From: Acidobacteriota bacterium
GTDB taxonomy: Bacteria; Acidobacteriota; Terriglobia; Acidiferrales; UBA7541
Direction: 5' to 3'
Length of the DNA stretch: 64,000 bases
Assembly: GCA_013289855.1 (NCBI GenBank)
Contig: JABCZD010000006.1
Location: 124,001 to 188,000, forward strand
This document shows, piece by piece, positions 8,799 to 17,825 of the stretch. Below the pieces are notes generated by a model. It saw only the letters and a list, made by a program, of their open reading frames with translations, did not search any database and had not been told where the DNA came from. Position 1 is the first letter of the stretch. Each line of letters starts with the position of its first letter. A program made the translations under genes and the position numbers.

Positions 8799-9062
8799 TT
8801 ATTTTTTGGTGTACCAGTCGGCGTTGACTGGGGTGTAGGACTGCCATTTTTCGGGGAGGTCTTCGAGGGCGAAGATGGCGGTTACGGGGCAGACGGGGAC
8901 GCACGCGCCGCAATCGATGCACTCTACGGGATTGATGTAGAGCTGCTTTTCGTTATCGAAGCCGTCTTCGTCTTTACGGGGGTGAATGCAGTCCACCGGG
9001 CAAACGTCGACGCAGGCGGAATCTTTTGTGCCGATACACGGCTCGGCGATTACGTAAGCCAT
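8799..9062 (-). CDS. fdxA: Ferredoxin, 7Fe (3Fe-4S/4Fe-4S) type
   Basis: An 87-residue bacterial ferredoxin. Cysteines at 9, 17, 21 and 25 (C-x7-C-x3-C-x3-C) and at 48, 51, 54 and 58 (C-x2-C-x2-C-x3-CP) match the spacing of Azotobacter FdI/FdxA-type seven-iron ferredoxins, in which one site holds a 3Fe-4S cluster. It carries electrons in the cytoplasm; partners are unknown. The start ATG at 9062 has an AGGAGA-like site upstream on the minus strand. The GTG/ATG frames further upstream do not extend the conserved protein. Confidence 0.92.
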   Translation of the reverse strand: MAYVIAEPCIGTKDSACVDVCPVDCIHPRKDEDGFDNEKQLYINPVECIDCGACVPVCPVTAIFALEDLPEKWQSYTPVNADWYTKK

Positions 9063-9409
9063 TTACATCTCCTTAGTCAGATACTTGCAGTGATGCTTGC
9101 CGGGGAATTTTTTGTGCGCAGTGAGCCGCCCGGCGAAACCTTTTTGCTGGCCGCGGGTCAAACGCGGTAGCAGCGTGGGTACGATTGTACGGGACGAGGG
9201 TAGGATTCTCAACTGGGGTACGGTGGAGGCATGGTACGTGACGGGCGGCGAGCGAAGGCAAAGGCGCCGGGAACCCTCGAGACTCAGAGCAAGCCAAGCC
9301 CGGCCGGTAGAGGGTCAAACGCAACGACGACCGCCTCAGAAGGCGGCCGCTACAACGGCAGGGTCAACGGCCGTAGCTCGGGCGCGGTACAATATGTGCG
9401 AGGGATACT
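9063..9409. other. Intergenic region between ferredoxin and TlpA-like gene
   Basis: A 347-bp gap between divergent genes. It holds a palindrome at 9331-9346 and must hold both promoters, but no clear -35/-10 pair stands out. Open frames on both strands here have no recognisable protein content and overlap each other, so I do not call a gene. Confidence 0.5.
9331..9346. repeat. GCTAC-tailed palindrome CCGCCT-CAGA-AGGCGG
   Basis: Perfect 6-bp arms followed by CCGCTACAAC, the same tail as the other palindromes of this family. Confidence 0.75.
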
Positions 9410-9988
9410 ATGCGGATGACTCGGGGGATTGTGGCGTTGGGCTTAGCGATTACGGCTTGTTCGATTGCGGTGCCGCAGGCGACGCAATCGCCGCAGACGA
9501 CGGCGTCGCACGCGAAGGAGTCGCAAGCGGCGCCGGTTAAGGTGGTACATGATCCGGAATTGATTGATGCGGCGGGGTATCAGAAAATCTTGGCGGAGTA
9601 CAAGGGGCAGCCGCTGCTGGTGACGTTTTGGGCGACGTGGTGCGAGCCTTGCCGTGCCGAATATCCGATGCTGAATGAACTGGCGAAGCAGTATGCGCCG
9701 CAGGGGTTGAAGGTGGTGGGCGTCAATTTGGATGACGATGGGGACATTATTTTGACGCGGCGATTTATTGCGCGATACAAGCCCGTGTTTCCAAATTACC
9801 GGAAGAAGGCTGGGGGCGAGGCGGCGTTTGTTGGCGTGGTGATGCCGAAGTGGAGTGGAGCGATTCCGGCGTCTTTTTTTTACGCGCGCGATGGGAGGCA
9901 GATTGGGCAGCTGCTGGGGGAGTCAAATCGCGATACGTATGAGGCGGCGATTCGGACGGTGTTGAGTTCGGGTGCGGCTGGGAATTAG
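9410..9988 (+). CDS. TlpA-like thioredoxin-fold lipoprotein
   Basis: A 192-residue thioredoxin-fold protein. Residues 1-17 form a signal sequence ending in the lipobox ITAC, so Cys17 is probably lipidated and the domain faces the periplasm. The redox motif WCEPC (Cys78, Cys81) follows PLLVTFWAT, typical of the TlpA/ResA/DsbE group; VVGVNLDDDGD follows as in family members. It probably reduces or isomerises disulfides in exported proteins or cytochrome c maturation substrates. GAGGG at 9400-9404 is a good ribosome-binding site for ATG 9410. The downstream UPF0173 gene is 144 bp away. Confidence 0.9.
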   Translation: MRMTRGIVALGLAITACSIAVPQATQSPQTTASHAKESQAAPVKVVHDPELIDAAGYQKILAEYKGQPLLVTFWATWCEPCRAEYPMLNELAKQYAPQGLKVVGVNLDDDGDIILTRRFIARYKPVFPNYRKKAGGEAAFVGVVMPKWSGAIPASFFYARDGRQIGQLLGESNRDTYEAAIRTVLSSGAAGN

Positions 9989-10093
9989 CCGGAGTCCAAT
10001 AGTAGAGTCGGGCGGCGGTAACTTCGTGGTGAGGTACAGAATCCAGAATATTTGCAGCGGCTGCTTGTCCGTGGGTGTGGGCATTGCTGGTGT

Positions 10094-10109
10094 ACAGGCT
10101 AAAGCCTGT
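10094..10109. repeat. Palindrome ACAGGCT-AA-AGCCTGT
   Basis: Perfect 7-bp arms with AA centre, followed by GCCACTTG. The arm-TAAA-arm architecture is the same as in the palindromes at 10918-10929, 10951-10970 and 60766-60783. It lies just upstream of the UPF0173 ribosome-binding site. Confidence 0.75.
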
Positions 10110-10132
10110 GCCACTTGAGGAGAAATTCGATC

Positions 10133-10882
10133 ATGCTGAATACCAAGGGAAACAAGATCACTTATTTTGGGCATGCCACGTTTTCGCTGACCACGGCGAG
10201 CGGGAGCGTGGGGATCATTGATCCCTTTATCACGAATAATCCGCGATGCCCGGCGGAGTTGAAGAAGGTGGAGCGGGTGGACGTGATTTTTGTTTCGCAC
10301 GGGCATGGGGATCATCTCGGGGATTTGGTGCAGCTGGCAAAAGAGCATAAAGCAAAAGTGGTGGGGATGCCGGAGCTCTGCGGGTGGCTGGCGACCAAGG
10401 GCGTGGAGAAGCAGGGCGCGGAAATGAATAAAGGTGGTACGCAGCGGGTGGGAGAGTTTTCTGTAACCATGACGCACGCGTTTCATTCCGGCGGGATCGA
10501 GGATGGCGGCAAGATCGTGTATGGGGGCGAGGCCGCTGGATTGATTATTCGCATGCCCGGAGGATTTACGATTTATCACGCGGGGGATACGTGTGTATTT
10601 GGCGATATGAAATTGATTGGGGAATTATACGCACCGGATGTGGCGATGCTGCCGATCGGGGATCACTATACGATGGGTGCGCGGGAGGCGGCGTATGCGG
10701 TGAAACTGCTGGGAGTGAAGGACGTGATTCCCATGCACTATGGGACGTTTCCGGTGTTGGCCCCGAACGCGGAGGAGTTTAAGATAGAGTGCGCGGGGAT
10801 TGCAGGATTGACGATACATGCGCTGGAGCCGGGAGAGAGTTTGGGCGGAGCGGCGGGAAAATCCAGCGCTGCTAACGACTAG
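10133..10882 (+). CDS. UPF0173 metal-dependent hydrolase (MBL fold)
   Basis: A 249-residue metallo-beta-lactamase-fold protein of the UPF0173 (YtkL) family. Metal-binding motifs are YFGHATF, SHGHGDHLGD (the HxHxDH signature), FHSGGIEDGG, HAGDTCVFGDM and the late PMHYGTFP. The usual family length is about 225-250. A TTG at 10115 would add six residues, but ATG 10133 is preceded by GAGGAG at 10117-10122 and gives the conserved start MLNTKGNKITYFGHA. The physiological substrate of this family is not established. Confidence 0.92.
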   Translation: MLNTKGNKITYFGHATFSLTTASGSVGIIDPFITNNPRCPAELKKVERVDVIFVSHGHGDHLGDLVQLAKEHKAKVVGMPELCGWLATKGVEKQGAEMNKGGTQRVGEFSVTMTHAFHSGGIEDGGKIVYGGEAAGLIIRMPGGFTIYHAGDTCVFGDMKLIGELYAPDVAMLPIGDHYTMGAREAAYAVKLLGVKDVIPMHYGTFPVLAPNAEEFKIECAGIAGLTIHALEPGESLGGAAGKSSAAND

Positions 10883-10914
10883 GCAAGTTGAGGGGAAAGA
10901 CGTCGGCAATTACT

Positions 10915-10976
10915 CAGGGGCTAAAGCCCATTGGTGGCCAAGCATTTAATGTCGGAGCTAAAGCTCCGACCCACAA
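10915..10976 (-). repeat. 62-bp two-hairpin repeat, copy 1
   Basis: Contains two perfect hairpins, GGGCT-AA-AGCCC (10918-10929) and GTCGGAGCT-AA-AGCTCCGAC (10951-10970). Read on the minus strand, the whole element differs from the plus-strand element at 44037-44098 at only six of 62 positions by my alignment. It is intergenic, between the UPF0173 gene and proline dehydrogenase. Confidence 0.85.
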
Positions 10977-11050
10977 ACACAAGCTTCCACATACAAAGAG
11001 AAATTACGGCGCGGTCCAGATTACGGCGCTCCAATCACGATGCGCGGGGA

Positions 11051-11962
11051 TTATTTGCGGAGGAGGTTGCGGAGGAAGAAGGCTACGTTGGCGGGGCGTT
11101 CGGCGAGGCGGCGCATGAAATAGGGGAACCAGTCGCGGCCGTAGGGGATGTAAATGCGGACGCGGTAGCCGTCGCGGACTAGTTGGCGCTGCAAATCGGT
11201 GCGCACTCCATAAAGCATTTGAAATTCGAAGTCGTCTTTGGTGATTTGTTTGGCGGCGGCAAAGCGAATGGTGGCACCAATCATGCGCGGGTCGTGCGTG
11301 GCAATGGCGTGGTAGAAACCGCTGGGTAACAACAGCTGCATCAGGCGGACGTAGTTGGCGTCGACGTCGGATTTACTGGGATAGGCAACTTCTTCGGATT
11401 CCTGATAGGCCCCTTTGCACAAACGAATGCGGCAACCGTAGGCGAGAAGATCGCGGACATCGGCTTCGGTGCGGTAGAGAGCGGATTGCACAACCGTGCC
11501 AATGGCAGGATTGCGCGCGCGGACACGTTTGACGAGTTCGACGGTGCGCTGGGTGTAGACGGACCCTTCCATATCGACGCGTAGGAAACTATCGTTGGCG
11601 GCGGCGCGCTCGACAACGGAAAGAACCAGGCCTTCGCAGAATTCCACGCTGAGGTCGAGACCGAGTTGGGTTAATTTGCAGGAAACGTTGGCTTGCAGAT
11701 TTTCTTTGGCGACGCGATCGAAGATTTCGAGATAGGCATCGCGGGCGCGCTGGGCGTCGGTGGTAGTGGCGACGTTTTCGCCAAGATAGTCGAGGCTGAC
11801 GAGCAGGCCGGCGTTGTTGCACTCGCGCGCCGCGGCGAGGGCTTCATCGAGAGTTTCGCCGGCGACAAAGCGATGCGCCATGCGCTTGGTCGAGGAATTG
11901 GAGACCACCCAGTTGGCGAAACCTTTGCTTTCGGAGAGTTTCAGGAGCGTGGCTCGGAGCAT
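11051..11962 (-). CDS. Proline dehydrogenase
   Basis: A 303-residue monofunctional proline dehydrogenase, which oxidises proline to pyrroline-5-carboxylate with FAD. Seen features are the (beta/alpha)8-barrel motifs NVSCKLTQLGLDLS, VDMEGSVYTQRT, RIRLCKGAYQES (FAD/substrate lysine region), YHAIATHDPRMI, FEFQMLYGVR and the C-terminal RIYIPYGRDWFPYFMRRLAERPAN. The length fits the short monofunctional class of about 300 residues rather than PutA. No P5C dehydrogenase gene is adjacent. The start ATG 11962 is the first good methionine before the family start. Confidence 0.94.
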   Translation of the reverse strand: MLRATLLKLSESKGFANWVVSNSSTKRMAHRFVAGETLDEALAAARECNNAGLLVSLDYLGENVATTTDAQRARDAYLEIFDRVAKENLQANVSCKLTQLGLDLSVEFCEGLVLSVVERAAANDSFLRVDMEGSVYTQRTVELVKRVRARNPAIGTVVQSALYRTEADVRDLLAYGCRIRLCKGAYQESEEVAYPSKSDVDANYVRLMQLLLPSGFYHAIATHDPRMIGATIRFAAAKQITKDDFEFQMLYGVRTDLQRQLVRDGYRVRIYIPYGRDWFPYFMRRLAERPANVAFFLRNLLRK

Positions 11963-12073
11963 GGGAATCTAATTATGCCGCGTGCGGCGGGACGGCGAGG
12001 AATTTTTGTGGCGGATGAATGCGAAGTGTCAACGGGCGATTTATGGCCGGACGATTTACGACGGGGAAAGGTT

Positions 12074-12093
12074 GGGCACGGCATACTGTGCCC
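12074..12093. repeat. Palindrome with CTACGAA tail, second copy of the GGGCACGGCA type
   Basis: Same sequence as 8745-8764 except two changes in the right arm (TACTGTGCCC instead of TGCCGTGCCC), followed by the identical CTACGAA. It lies in the 179-bp gap between proline dehydrogenase and thioredoxin reductase. Confidence 0.8.
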
Positions 12094-12141
12094 CTACGAA
12101 AATCGGTACGCGCGTGTTGGAGCGACATTTGCGAGTTGCGG

Positions 12142-13125
12142 CTAATTCGCCGGGGCCGGTACAGCCGCAGATGATTGCCGCGCGGACTCGAAGCTGGCGG
12201 ATTCGGCGGAGTGTTCTTCGAGAAATTTTTCGGCGTCGAGAGCAGCCATGCAGCCGGAGCCCGCGGCAGTGACAGCCTGACGGTAGCGATGGTCCTGCAC
12301 GTCGCCTGCGACAAAAACGCCCGGGATAGTGGTCTTGCTGCCGTTGCTGGCGATGAGGTAGCCGTTGGCATCGGTTTCGATCTTGCCGCGAAAGGCGGTG
12401 GTGTTGGGAGTGTGACCGATGGCCACGAAAACGCCGTCGAGCTTGATGTCGCGGATGGCGTTGGTTTCGGGATGACGGAGGCGGACGCCTTCGACGGCGC
12501 CTGTGCCGTGGCCGAGAATATCCTCGACGATGGCGGGCGTAACGATTTCCACTTTTTCGTTGGCGCGCACCCGATCGATCATGATTTTGCTGGCGCGAAA
12601 CTCGCTGCGGCGATGAATCAGATAAACCTTGCTGGCGTAGCGGGTGAGAAAATTGGCTTCTTCCATGGCGGAATCGCCGCCGCCTACGACAGCGATGGGT
12701 TTGCCGCGGAAAAAGAAACCATCGCAGGTGGCGCACGTCGAAACACCGTAGCCGAGGAGCTTGCGTTCGTTTTCGAGGCCGAGCATGCGCGCGGAAGCGC
12801 CAGCGGCGACGATTAGAGTTTTGGTCTCGTAAACATCTTTGCCGGCGGTGATTTTGAAAGGACGCTTGGTTAAATCAGCTTCGTTCACCACTCCGGCTTT
12901 GAATTCGGCGCCAAAGCGCTTGGCCTGCTTACGCATGTTTTCAATGAGTTCAGGGCCGAGAATTCCGTCGGGAAACCCGGGGAAATTCTCCACCATGGTG
13001 GTGAGGCTAAGCTGGCCGCCGGGTTCGTGGCCGTCGATGACAAGCGGCTTGAGATTGGCACGAGCGGCATAGATAGCGGCAGTAAGGCCGGCGCAACCGC
13101 TTCCGATGATGACCACGTCATACAT
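12142..13125 (-). CDS. trxB: Thioredoxin-disulfide reductase TrxB
   Basis: A 327-residue low-molecular-weight thioredoxin reductase, which passes electrons from NADPH through FAD to thioredoxin. The FAD-binding GSGCAGLTAAIYAAR is at the N terminus, the redox-active pair CATC is at residues 131-134, the NADPH-binding VVGGGDSAMEEA follows, and the C-terminal GVFVAGDVQDHRYRQAVTAAGSGCMAA is the standard FAD site. The last 20 residues are an unconserved Ala/Pro-rich tail. The ATG at 13125 is the natural start (MYDVVIIGSG). Confidence 0.96.
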   Translation of the reverse strand: MYDVVIIGSGCAGLTAAIYAARANLKPLVIDGHEPGGQLSLTTMVENFPGFPDGILGPELIENMRKQAKRFGAEFKAGVVNEADLTKRPFKITAGKDVYETKTLIVAAGASARMLGLENERKLLGYGVSTCATCDGFFFRGKPIAVVGGGDSAMEEANFLTRYASKVYLIHRRSEFRASKIMIDRVRANEKVEIVTPAIVEDILGHGTGAVEGVRLRHPETNAIRDIKLDGVFVAIGHTPNTTAFRGKIETDANGYLIASNGSKTTIPGVFVAGDVQDHRYRQAVTAAGSGCMAALDAEKFLEEHSAESASFESARQSSAAVPAPAN

Positions 13126-13313
13126 AGCGAGCTCCTAAGCAATTAGATTCGGAAGACGCCTGGCGGATGCATTTGGCTTCACGGGCTTATTGTAGCATTT
13201 CGGGGCAAGGTCTTCGTGGTGCAGGACTTCCGCCAAACTTCCGTTAAGAGGAGCATGGCCGATTTTTGTTAGAGTGAGGGTTGGCGCCCTTGTCGGGGCG
13301 AGGAGAGAGACAT

Positions 13314-13835
13314 ATGGATGCGCGGTATCCCATTGGTGATTTCGAGATGGAGCGGGAGGTGACGCCGGCAAAGCGAGAAAAAGCCATCGGCGAAATTGCA
13401 GCTGCACCAGGCAAATTGCGGTCCGCAGTTGCCGGGCTGAACGACAAACAGCTGGATACTCCGTACCGCGAAGGCGGCTGGACGGTGCGGCAAGTGGCGC
13501 ATCATGTGCCGGACAGTCATATGAATGCATACATCCGGTGGAAGCTGGCGCTGACGGAAACGGAGCCGACTATTAAGCCGTACGAGGAAAGCGCGTGGGC
13601 AGAACTGGCGGACAGCAAGACGTTACCTGTAAAAGTGTCGCTGGATTTACTGGACGCGGTGCATGAGCGGTGGACGGTGCTGCTACGAGCGGCGAAGGAA
13701 AGCGATCTCGCGCGAACCTTTCGTCATCCGGAGCATGGCGTGCGCACACTGGATTGGATGCTGTTCCTGTACGCGTGGCATGGGCGGCATCACGTGGCGC
13801 ACGTAACGGAACTGCGCAAGAAGAACGGGTGGTGA
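13314..13835 (+). CDS. DinB/YfiT-like putative metal-dependent thiol transferase (BstA type)
   Basis: A 173-residue protein matching the YfiT/BstA group of the DinB superfamily. The conserved blocks are YPIGDFE at the start, GGWTVRQVAHHVPDSHMNAYIR and WMLFLYAWHGRHHVAHVTELRKK; the histidines in HHVPDSH and HGRHHVAH form the expected metal triad. Characterised BstA proteins conjugate bacillithiol to electrophiles, but the thiol used here is an inference. ATG 13314 has AGGAG at 13301-13305; the frame upstream to 13281 adds an unconserved stretch. The gene is divergent from trxB, which fits a thiol theme. Confidence 0.88.
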   Translation: MDARYPIGDFEMEREVTPAKREKAIGEIAAAPGKLRSAVAGLNDKQLDTPYREGGWTVRQVAHHVPDSHMNAYIRWKLALTETEPTIKPYEESAWAELADSKTLPVKVSLDLLDAVHERWTVLLRAAKESDLARTFRHPEHGVRTLDWMLFLYAWHGRHHVAHVTELRKKNGW

Positions 13836-14068
13836 CGACGGCTGGATGCGCAAGCGACTGGTGCTTGCACGCGACGGAGATTTAGAACGCGGCACGTGCT
13901 GCTGCGCGCAGCGAGGCATTGTTATTCACTTCAGATGCGAAAAAAGCAGTCTGGTAGCGAGAATCGCGCGTTAGGGGCTGGCATTGGCGCGCCAGATATA
14001 CCTTGCCGGAAGTCAATTCGTACGGGATAATTTGCGCCAAGGACGGAGCGTGGCCACCCGTTACGCCG

Positions 14069-17038
14069 ATGAATTGCCCCTCTTGCAAACGCGAGAACCC
14101 TCCTCATGCTTTGCGATGCACACATTGTGCAGCAGCGTTAGTGCCTCCTGAAGCGGCAAAAACCGCGCAGACCCCGAATTCACAAATACCTCCGGCGCGC
14201 AGTGATTACGACGACCGAACCATCGAGGGTCCTGTGCCTTCGGCCCGGTCGCGGCCACAGGAAAATCCTGGTGTCTCAACGTTAAGCAAAACGCCCTCGG
14301 GATCGGTGCCGACACCTGGGCTAGGAGCGGAGGACTCCGATCTGGTGACGCTCCCGGGAGTTGCAGGGACTCCAAGGCCAACCGGGGGAAGCCGGGCGAG
14401 CGTGCCGGGAAGCTTTACCTCGGGCATGGATTTTGGTCCGAGATACCGCATCGAAAGGCTGCTGGGCGCCGGCGGAATGGGGAAAGTTTACAAGGCTTAC
14501 GACAAGGTCATCTCGCGCACGGTGGCGCTGAAGACCTTGCAGCCGGAACTGGTCACCGATCCAACGGTGATCCAGCGCTTTAAACAAGAATTACTGCTGG
14601 CCAGCAAAATTTCGCACAAAAACATCTTGCGTATTCACGATCTGAACGAGTTTGAAGGCACGAACTACATCACCATGGCCTTCATTGAGGGCAAAGATTT
14701 GAACCAGCTCCTCAAAGAAGAAGGACCACTGCCTCTGGAAAGAACTCTGAAAATTGTTCGGCAGCTTTGCGAAGCGCTGGACGCGGCGCACGCCGAGGGA
14801 GTGGTTCATCGCGACTTCAAACCACACAATGTCCTGGTCGGAAAAGACGACCATGCATATGTGTCGGACTTTGGATTGGCGACGTCGCTGGAATCCGCCC
14901 AAATGGGCATGACGCGAAGCGGCGTGGTGGTGGGCACACCGCGCTACATGTCCCCGGAACAGGTGGAAGGGACACCGGTGGACAGCCGCAGCGACATTTA
15001 TTCGCTGGGCTTGGTGTTCTACGAAATGGCTACCGGACAGGTGCCGTTCACGGGGGAGTCGACGTGGCAGGTTATGTATCAGCGTGTGCGCGATGTGCCC
15101 AAAAACGTGAAGGAGTTCAATCCAGCGCTACCGGATTATGTGGCGGGCGTGATCATGCATTGCCTGGAAAAGGATCCGGCGACCCGCTATCAAAGCGCTG
15201 CGGAGATCCTGGCGGATCTTAATGCGAATCACGGGCCGTCGCTTTCCACAAGCGCGATGAGCACATCGCGGACCGTGCAGATCACGCTGCCGGTGGTTGA
15301 AAAACGCTGGTGGTATGCGGCGGCGACGGGAGTGGTTCTTCTGGTGGCCCTGTTCTTTGCGATCCCAAAGACGCGTCACTGGGTGTTCGCCGCACGCAAC
15401 GCTGAGGGGGCTGCGGCCGGCAAAGGCGAGGTTACACCAGTAGCGCAGGAAAAGTTTGTGGCCGTGATGCCGTTCCGCGTGCTGGGGGATCAGTCCTCGC
15501 TGGGGTACGTAGCTGATGGATTAGTGGAAGCGACGTCGGCGAAGCTTTTCCAGTTGAAGGATTTGCGTCTGGCCTCTGCGACGGCCGCGGCCAAGACCGA
15601 CCCCAGCACGCCACTTAAGGAAGTGGCGAAGCAACTGGGCGTGAACCTGATCGTGCGTGGAACGGTGCAAGGCGCGGGCGATAATCTTCGGGTCACGGTC
15701 AGCCTGGACAACGTGGCGGAGAATAAGCTGGTGTGGACGCAAGAATTTGCCGGGGTGCGCGGCGATCTGTTGACTATGGAGGACCAGATCTACGCGCGAC
15801 TGGTGGACGCGCTCGCGCTTAAGCCCAGTAATGAGGAGCTGGCGCACGCAACGTCGCATCCGACCGAGAACGTAGAAGCCTACGACCTGTACCTGAAAGG
15901 ACGGGGAGCGATGCGCGGGCAACAAGCCGTGGGGAATATCAAGAAGGCCATCGGCTTTTACGAACAAGCTCTGAAAAAGGATGAGAAGTTCGCGCTGGCT
16001 TACGCCGGTATAGCCGACGCAACCGTGGTTCTGTACCAGGAGAACAAAGATAGTTTATTGGCGCAGAAAGCCTTGGGGGCCGCACAACAGGCACAGCGAC
16101 TGAACGACGCTTTGCCGGAAGTTCACTTTTCGCTGGGGAATGTGTACAACGCTTCTGGAAAAACGGTGGAAGCGACCGCGGAATTGAAACGGGCGCTGGA
16201 ACTCGCGCCCAACTCGGACGACGGATATCGCGGGCTGGGCAAGGCGTACCTTACGCTGGGACAAAAGGACCAAGCGCTGCAGGCATATCAGAAGGCTGTC
16301 GATATTAATCCTTATTACTGGTTCAACTATAATGCGCTCGGCCAAGCGTACTCGCGGTTTGGAGAATATGATCAAGCGCTGCAGGCCTTTCGCCACGTGA
16401 TTGACCTGGAGCCCGAGAATTCTTTTGGTTACTTGAACTCTGGAGTCACGTACTTTGAGCAGGGAAAGTACGAAGAGTGTCTTCCATTCCTGCAAAAGGC
16501 TCTGCAACTCCAGCCAGACGATAAAACTTACTCCAATCTCGGCACGGCATATTTCTACTTGAAGCGCTATAACGAGTCCGTCTCGATGTTTCAAAAGGCC
16601 GTGGAGCTGAACCCCAGCGCGGAACGGTTTACCGGAAATCTTGCGGATGCCTATCGCTGGTCGGGACAACCCGAAAAAGCCAACCAGACGTACGACAAGG
16701 CGATTGCTCTCGCGTTTAAGGAACTTGCCGTGAATCCACGGGATTCCGACACGATGGAAAGTCTTGCCCTGTACTACGCGAAAAAAGGCGTGCCAACGCA
16801 AGCCCTAACCTTCATACAACACGCGCGGTCCATCAACAGTAAAGACGTGGAGCTCATTTATACTGACGCGGTGGTAGAGGCCTTGGCGAACCATCCGGAC
16901 GAGAGCTTAAAGCTGTTGCGCGAGGCGTTCAAGCAAGGTTATTCGGTGAAAGAGGCAAAAAACGATCCCGAGTTGGACCGACTGCGGAGCCAACCAGGGT
17001 ACGAGAAACTCTTGGCGGAATTTGATAAGCCGAACTAG
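14069..17038 (+). CDS. Zinc-ribbon Ser/Thr protein kinase with TolB-like and TPR domains
   Basis: A 989-residue membrane kinase. In order: an N-terminal zinc ribbon (CPSC at 3-6, CTHC at 17-20); a Ser/Pro-rich linker; a PknB-type kinase domain from about residue 125 (GAGGMGKVYKAYD glycine loop, VALK lysine, HRDFKPHN catalytic loop, DFG, APE-equivalent SPEQ); one transmembrane helix at about 411-432 (WWYAAATGVVLLVALFF); a TolB/FlgO-like domain (VAVMPFRVLGDQSSLGYVADGLVEATSAKL) at about 450-590; and at least nine TPR-like units to the end. It probably phosphorylates cytoplasmic proteins in response to an extracytoplasmic signal. A TTG at 14003 would lengthen it, but the zinc ribbon begins at ATG 14069. 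Its 3' end overlaps the convergent PEP-CTERM gene by 4 bp. Confidence 0.92.
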   Translation: MNCPSCKRENPPHALRCTHCAAALVPPEAAKTAQTPNSQIPPARSDYDDRTIEGPVPSARSRPQENPGVSTLSKTPSGSVPTPGLGAEDSDLVTLPGVAGTPRPTGGSRASVPGSFTSGMDFGPRYRIERLLGAGGMGKVYKAYDKVISRTVALKTLQPELVTDPTVIQRFKQELLLASKISHKNILRIHDLNEFEGTNYITMAFIEGKDLNQLLKEEGPLPLERTLKIVRQLCEALDAAHAEGVVHRDFKPHNVLVGKDDHAYVSDFGLATSLESAQMGMTRSGVVVGTPRYMSPEQVEGTPVDSRSDIYSLGLVFYEMATGQVPFTGESTWQVMYQRVRDVPKNVKEFNPALPDYVAGVIMHCLEKDPATRYQSAAEILADLNANHGPSLSTSAMSTSRTVQITLPVVEKRWWYAAATGVVLLVALFFAIPKTRHWVFAARNAEGAAAGKGEVTPVAQEKFVAVMPFRVLGDQSSLGYVADGLVEATSAKLFQLKDLRLASATAAAKTDPSTPLKEVAKQLGVNLIVRGTVQGAGDNLRVTVSLDNVAENKLVWTQEFAGVRGDLLTMEDQIYARLVDALALKPSNEELAHATSHPTENVEAYDLYLKGRGAMRGQQAVGNIKKAIGFYEQALKKDEKFALAYAGIADATVVLYQENKDSLLAQKALGAAQQAQRLNDALPEVHFSLGNVYNASGKTVEATAELKRALELAPNSDDGYRGLGKAYLTLGQKDQALQAYQKAVDINPYYWFNYNALGQAYSRFGEYDQALQAFRHVIDLEPENSFGYLNSGVTYFEQGKYEECLPFLQKALQLQPDDKTYSNLGTAYFYLKRYNESVSMFQKAVELNPSAERFTGNLADAYRWSGQPEKANQTYDKAIALAFKELAVNPRDSDTMESLALYYAKKGVPTQALTFIQHARSINSKDVELIYTDAVVEALANHPDESLKLLREAFKQGYSVKEAKNDPELDRLRSQPGYEKLLAEFDKPN

Positions 17039-17598
17039 GCGATGCCTGCAACTTTGAGCATCTTCATTCCCACAAGCAGCCCCGCCAAGCCAATGCATGC
17101 AAGAAGCGTCGTCGACGGTTCAGGCATGGGTGGCGTCGTCGCAGTGGAGTACGCGTCAAGTCGAATATCCACGGAATCGCCAAATCCTGCATTCCCCAAG
17201 TTGTCGAAGGACAGGCTGTAGGTACTTCCGGGTACGATATTCGGATCCGAAGAACTCGTAAACGTGCACGAGTCCGGCGACGACAAAAACACTACATCGA
17301 GAGGTGACGTGTCCGATTCGGCGCAACTGAGGGAGCCCTGAAAGGCGCTGGTGACGGTTGCCACCAGGGTGAAGATGTTGAAGGTGTCATTATTGATGTT
17401 GTTTGTAAAGTCGACCAGGCAAGCTGGGTTTTGCACCGGTAGTCCGGTGAATGATTGCGACGCTGAAGACTCGTTCTCGTCCGCACAGCTGCCAGACCCA
17501 CCCATGGTCATTCTAGGGTCAGTGGTTCCGTCTGCTAGAGCGGCACCCGCACCGATTAGGAGCAGGCAGGCAGGAATCAAAAATCTAAGAAAGCGCAT
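17035..17598 (-). CDS. PEP-CTERM sorting-domain exported protein
   Basis: A 187-residue exported protein: a signal peptide (residues 1-22, ending ALAD), a Ser/Thr/Asn-rich body with several cysteines, and a C-terminal PEP-CTERM signal: PEPSTTL followed by the hydrophobic LLACIGLAGLLVGM and basic KMLK. Such proteins are cleaved by an exosortase, which is not in this window. The function of the body is unknown; it has no recognisable enzyme motif. It is convergent with and overlaps the kinase gene end by 4 bp. Confidence 0.82.
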   Translation of the reverse strand: MRFLRFLIPACLLLIGAGAALADGTTDPRMTMGGSGSCADENESSASQSFTGLPVQNPACLVDFTNNINNDTFNIFTLVATVTSAFQGSLSCAESDTSPLDVVFLSSPDSCTFTSSSDPNIVPGSTYSLSFDNLGNAGFGDSVDIRLDAYSTATTPPMPEPSTTLLACIGLAGLLVGMKMLKVAGIA

Positions 17599-17825
17599 GA
17601 CGACACACCTCGCGATGCGGTGCCTTCGTGCACGTCATGGCCCATATTGGGAATATTTCCAAGACCAAATAAGTGCCAACCTTATCAGTGTCTTAGTCTG
17701 AAGAGCCGGATTTGGCGTCTTCTCGCAGTGCAAACTCTTACCTTAACACGGTGCAAGTATGCAAAAGTTTTCCTCGCGGCCGAAGCTTGGAGAGTGGCCA
17801 ATCACAATATTTCGGGGCGGCGGAA

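Noticed and set aside
9097..9540. 147-codon plus-strand frame overlapping the TlpA gene start
   Set aside because: Composition and content are not protein-like, and the out-of-frame TlpA-like gene with a clear signal peptide, lipobox and WCEPC motif explains the region.
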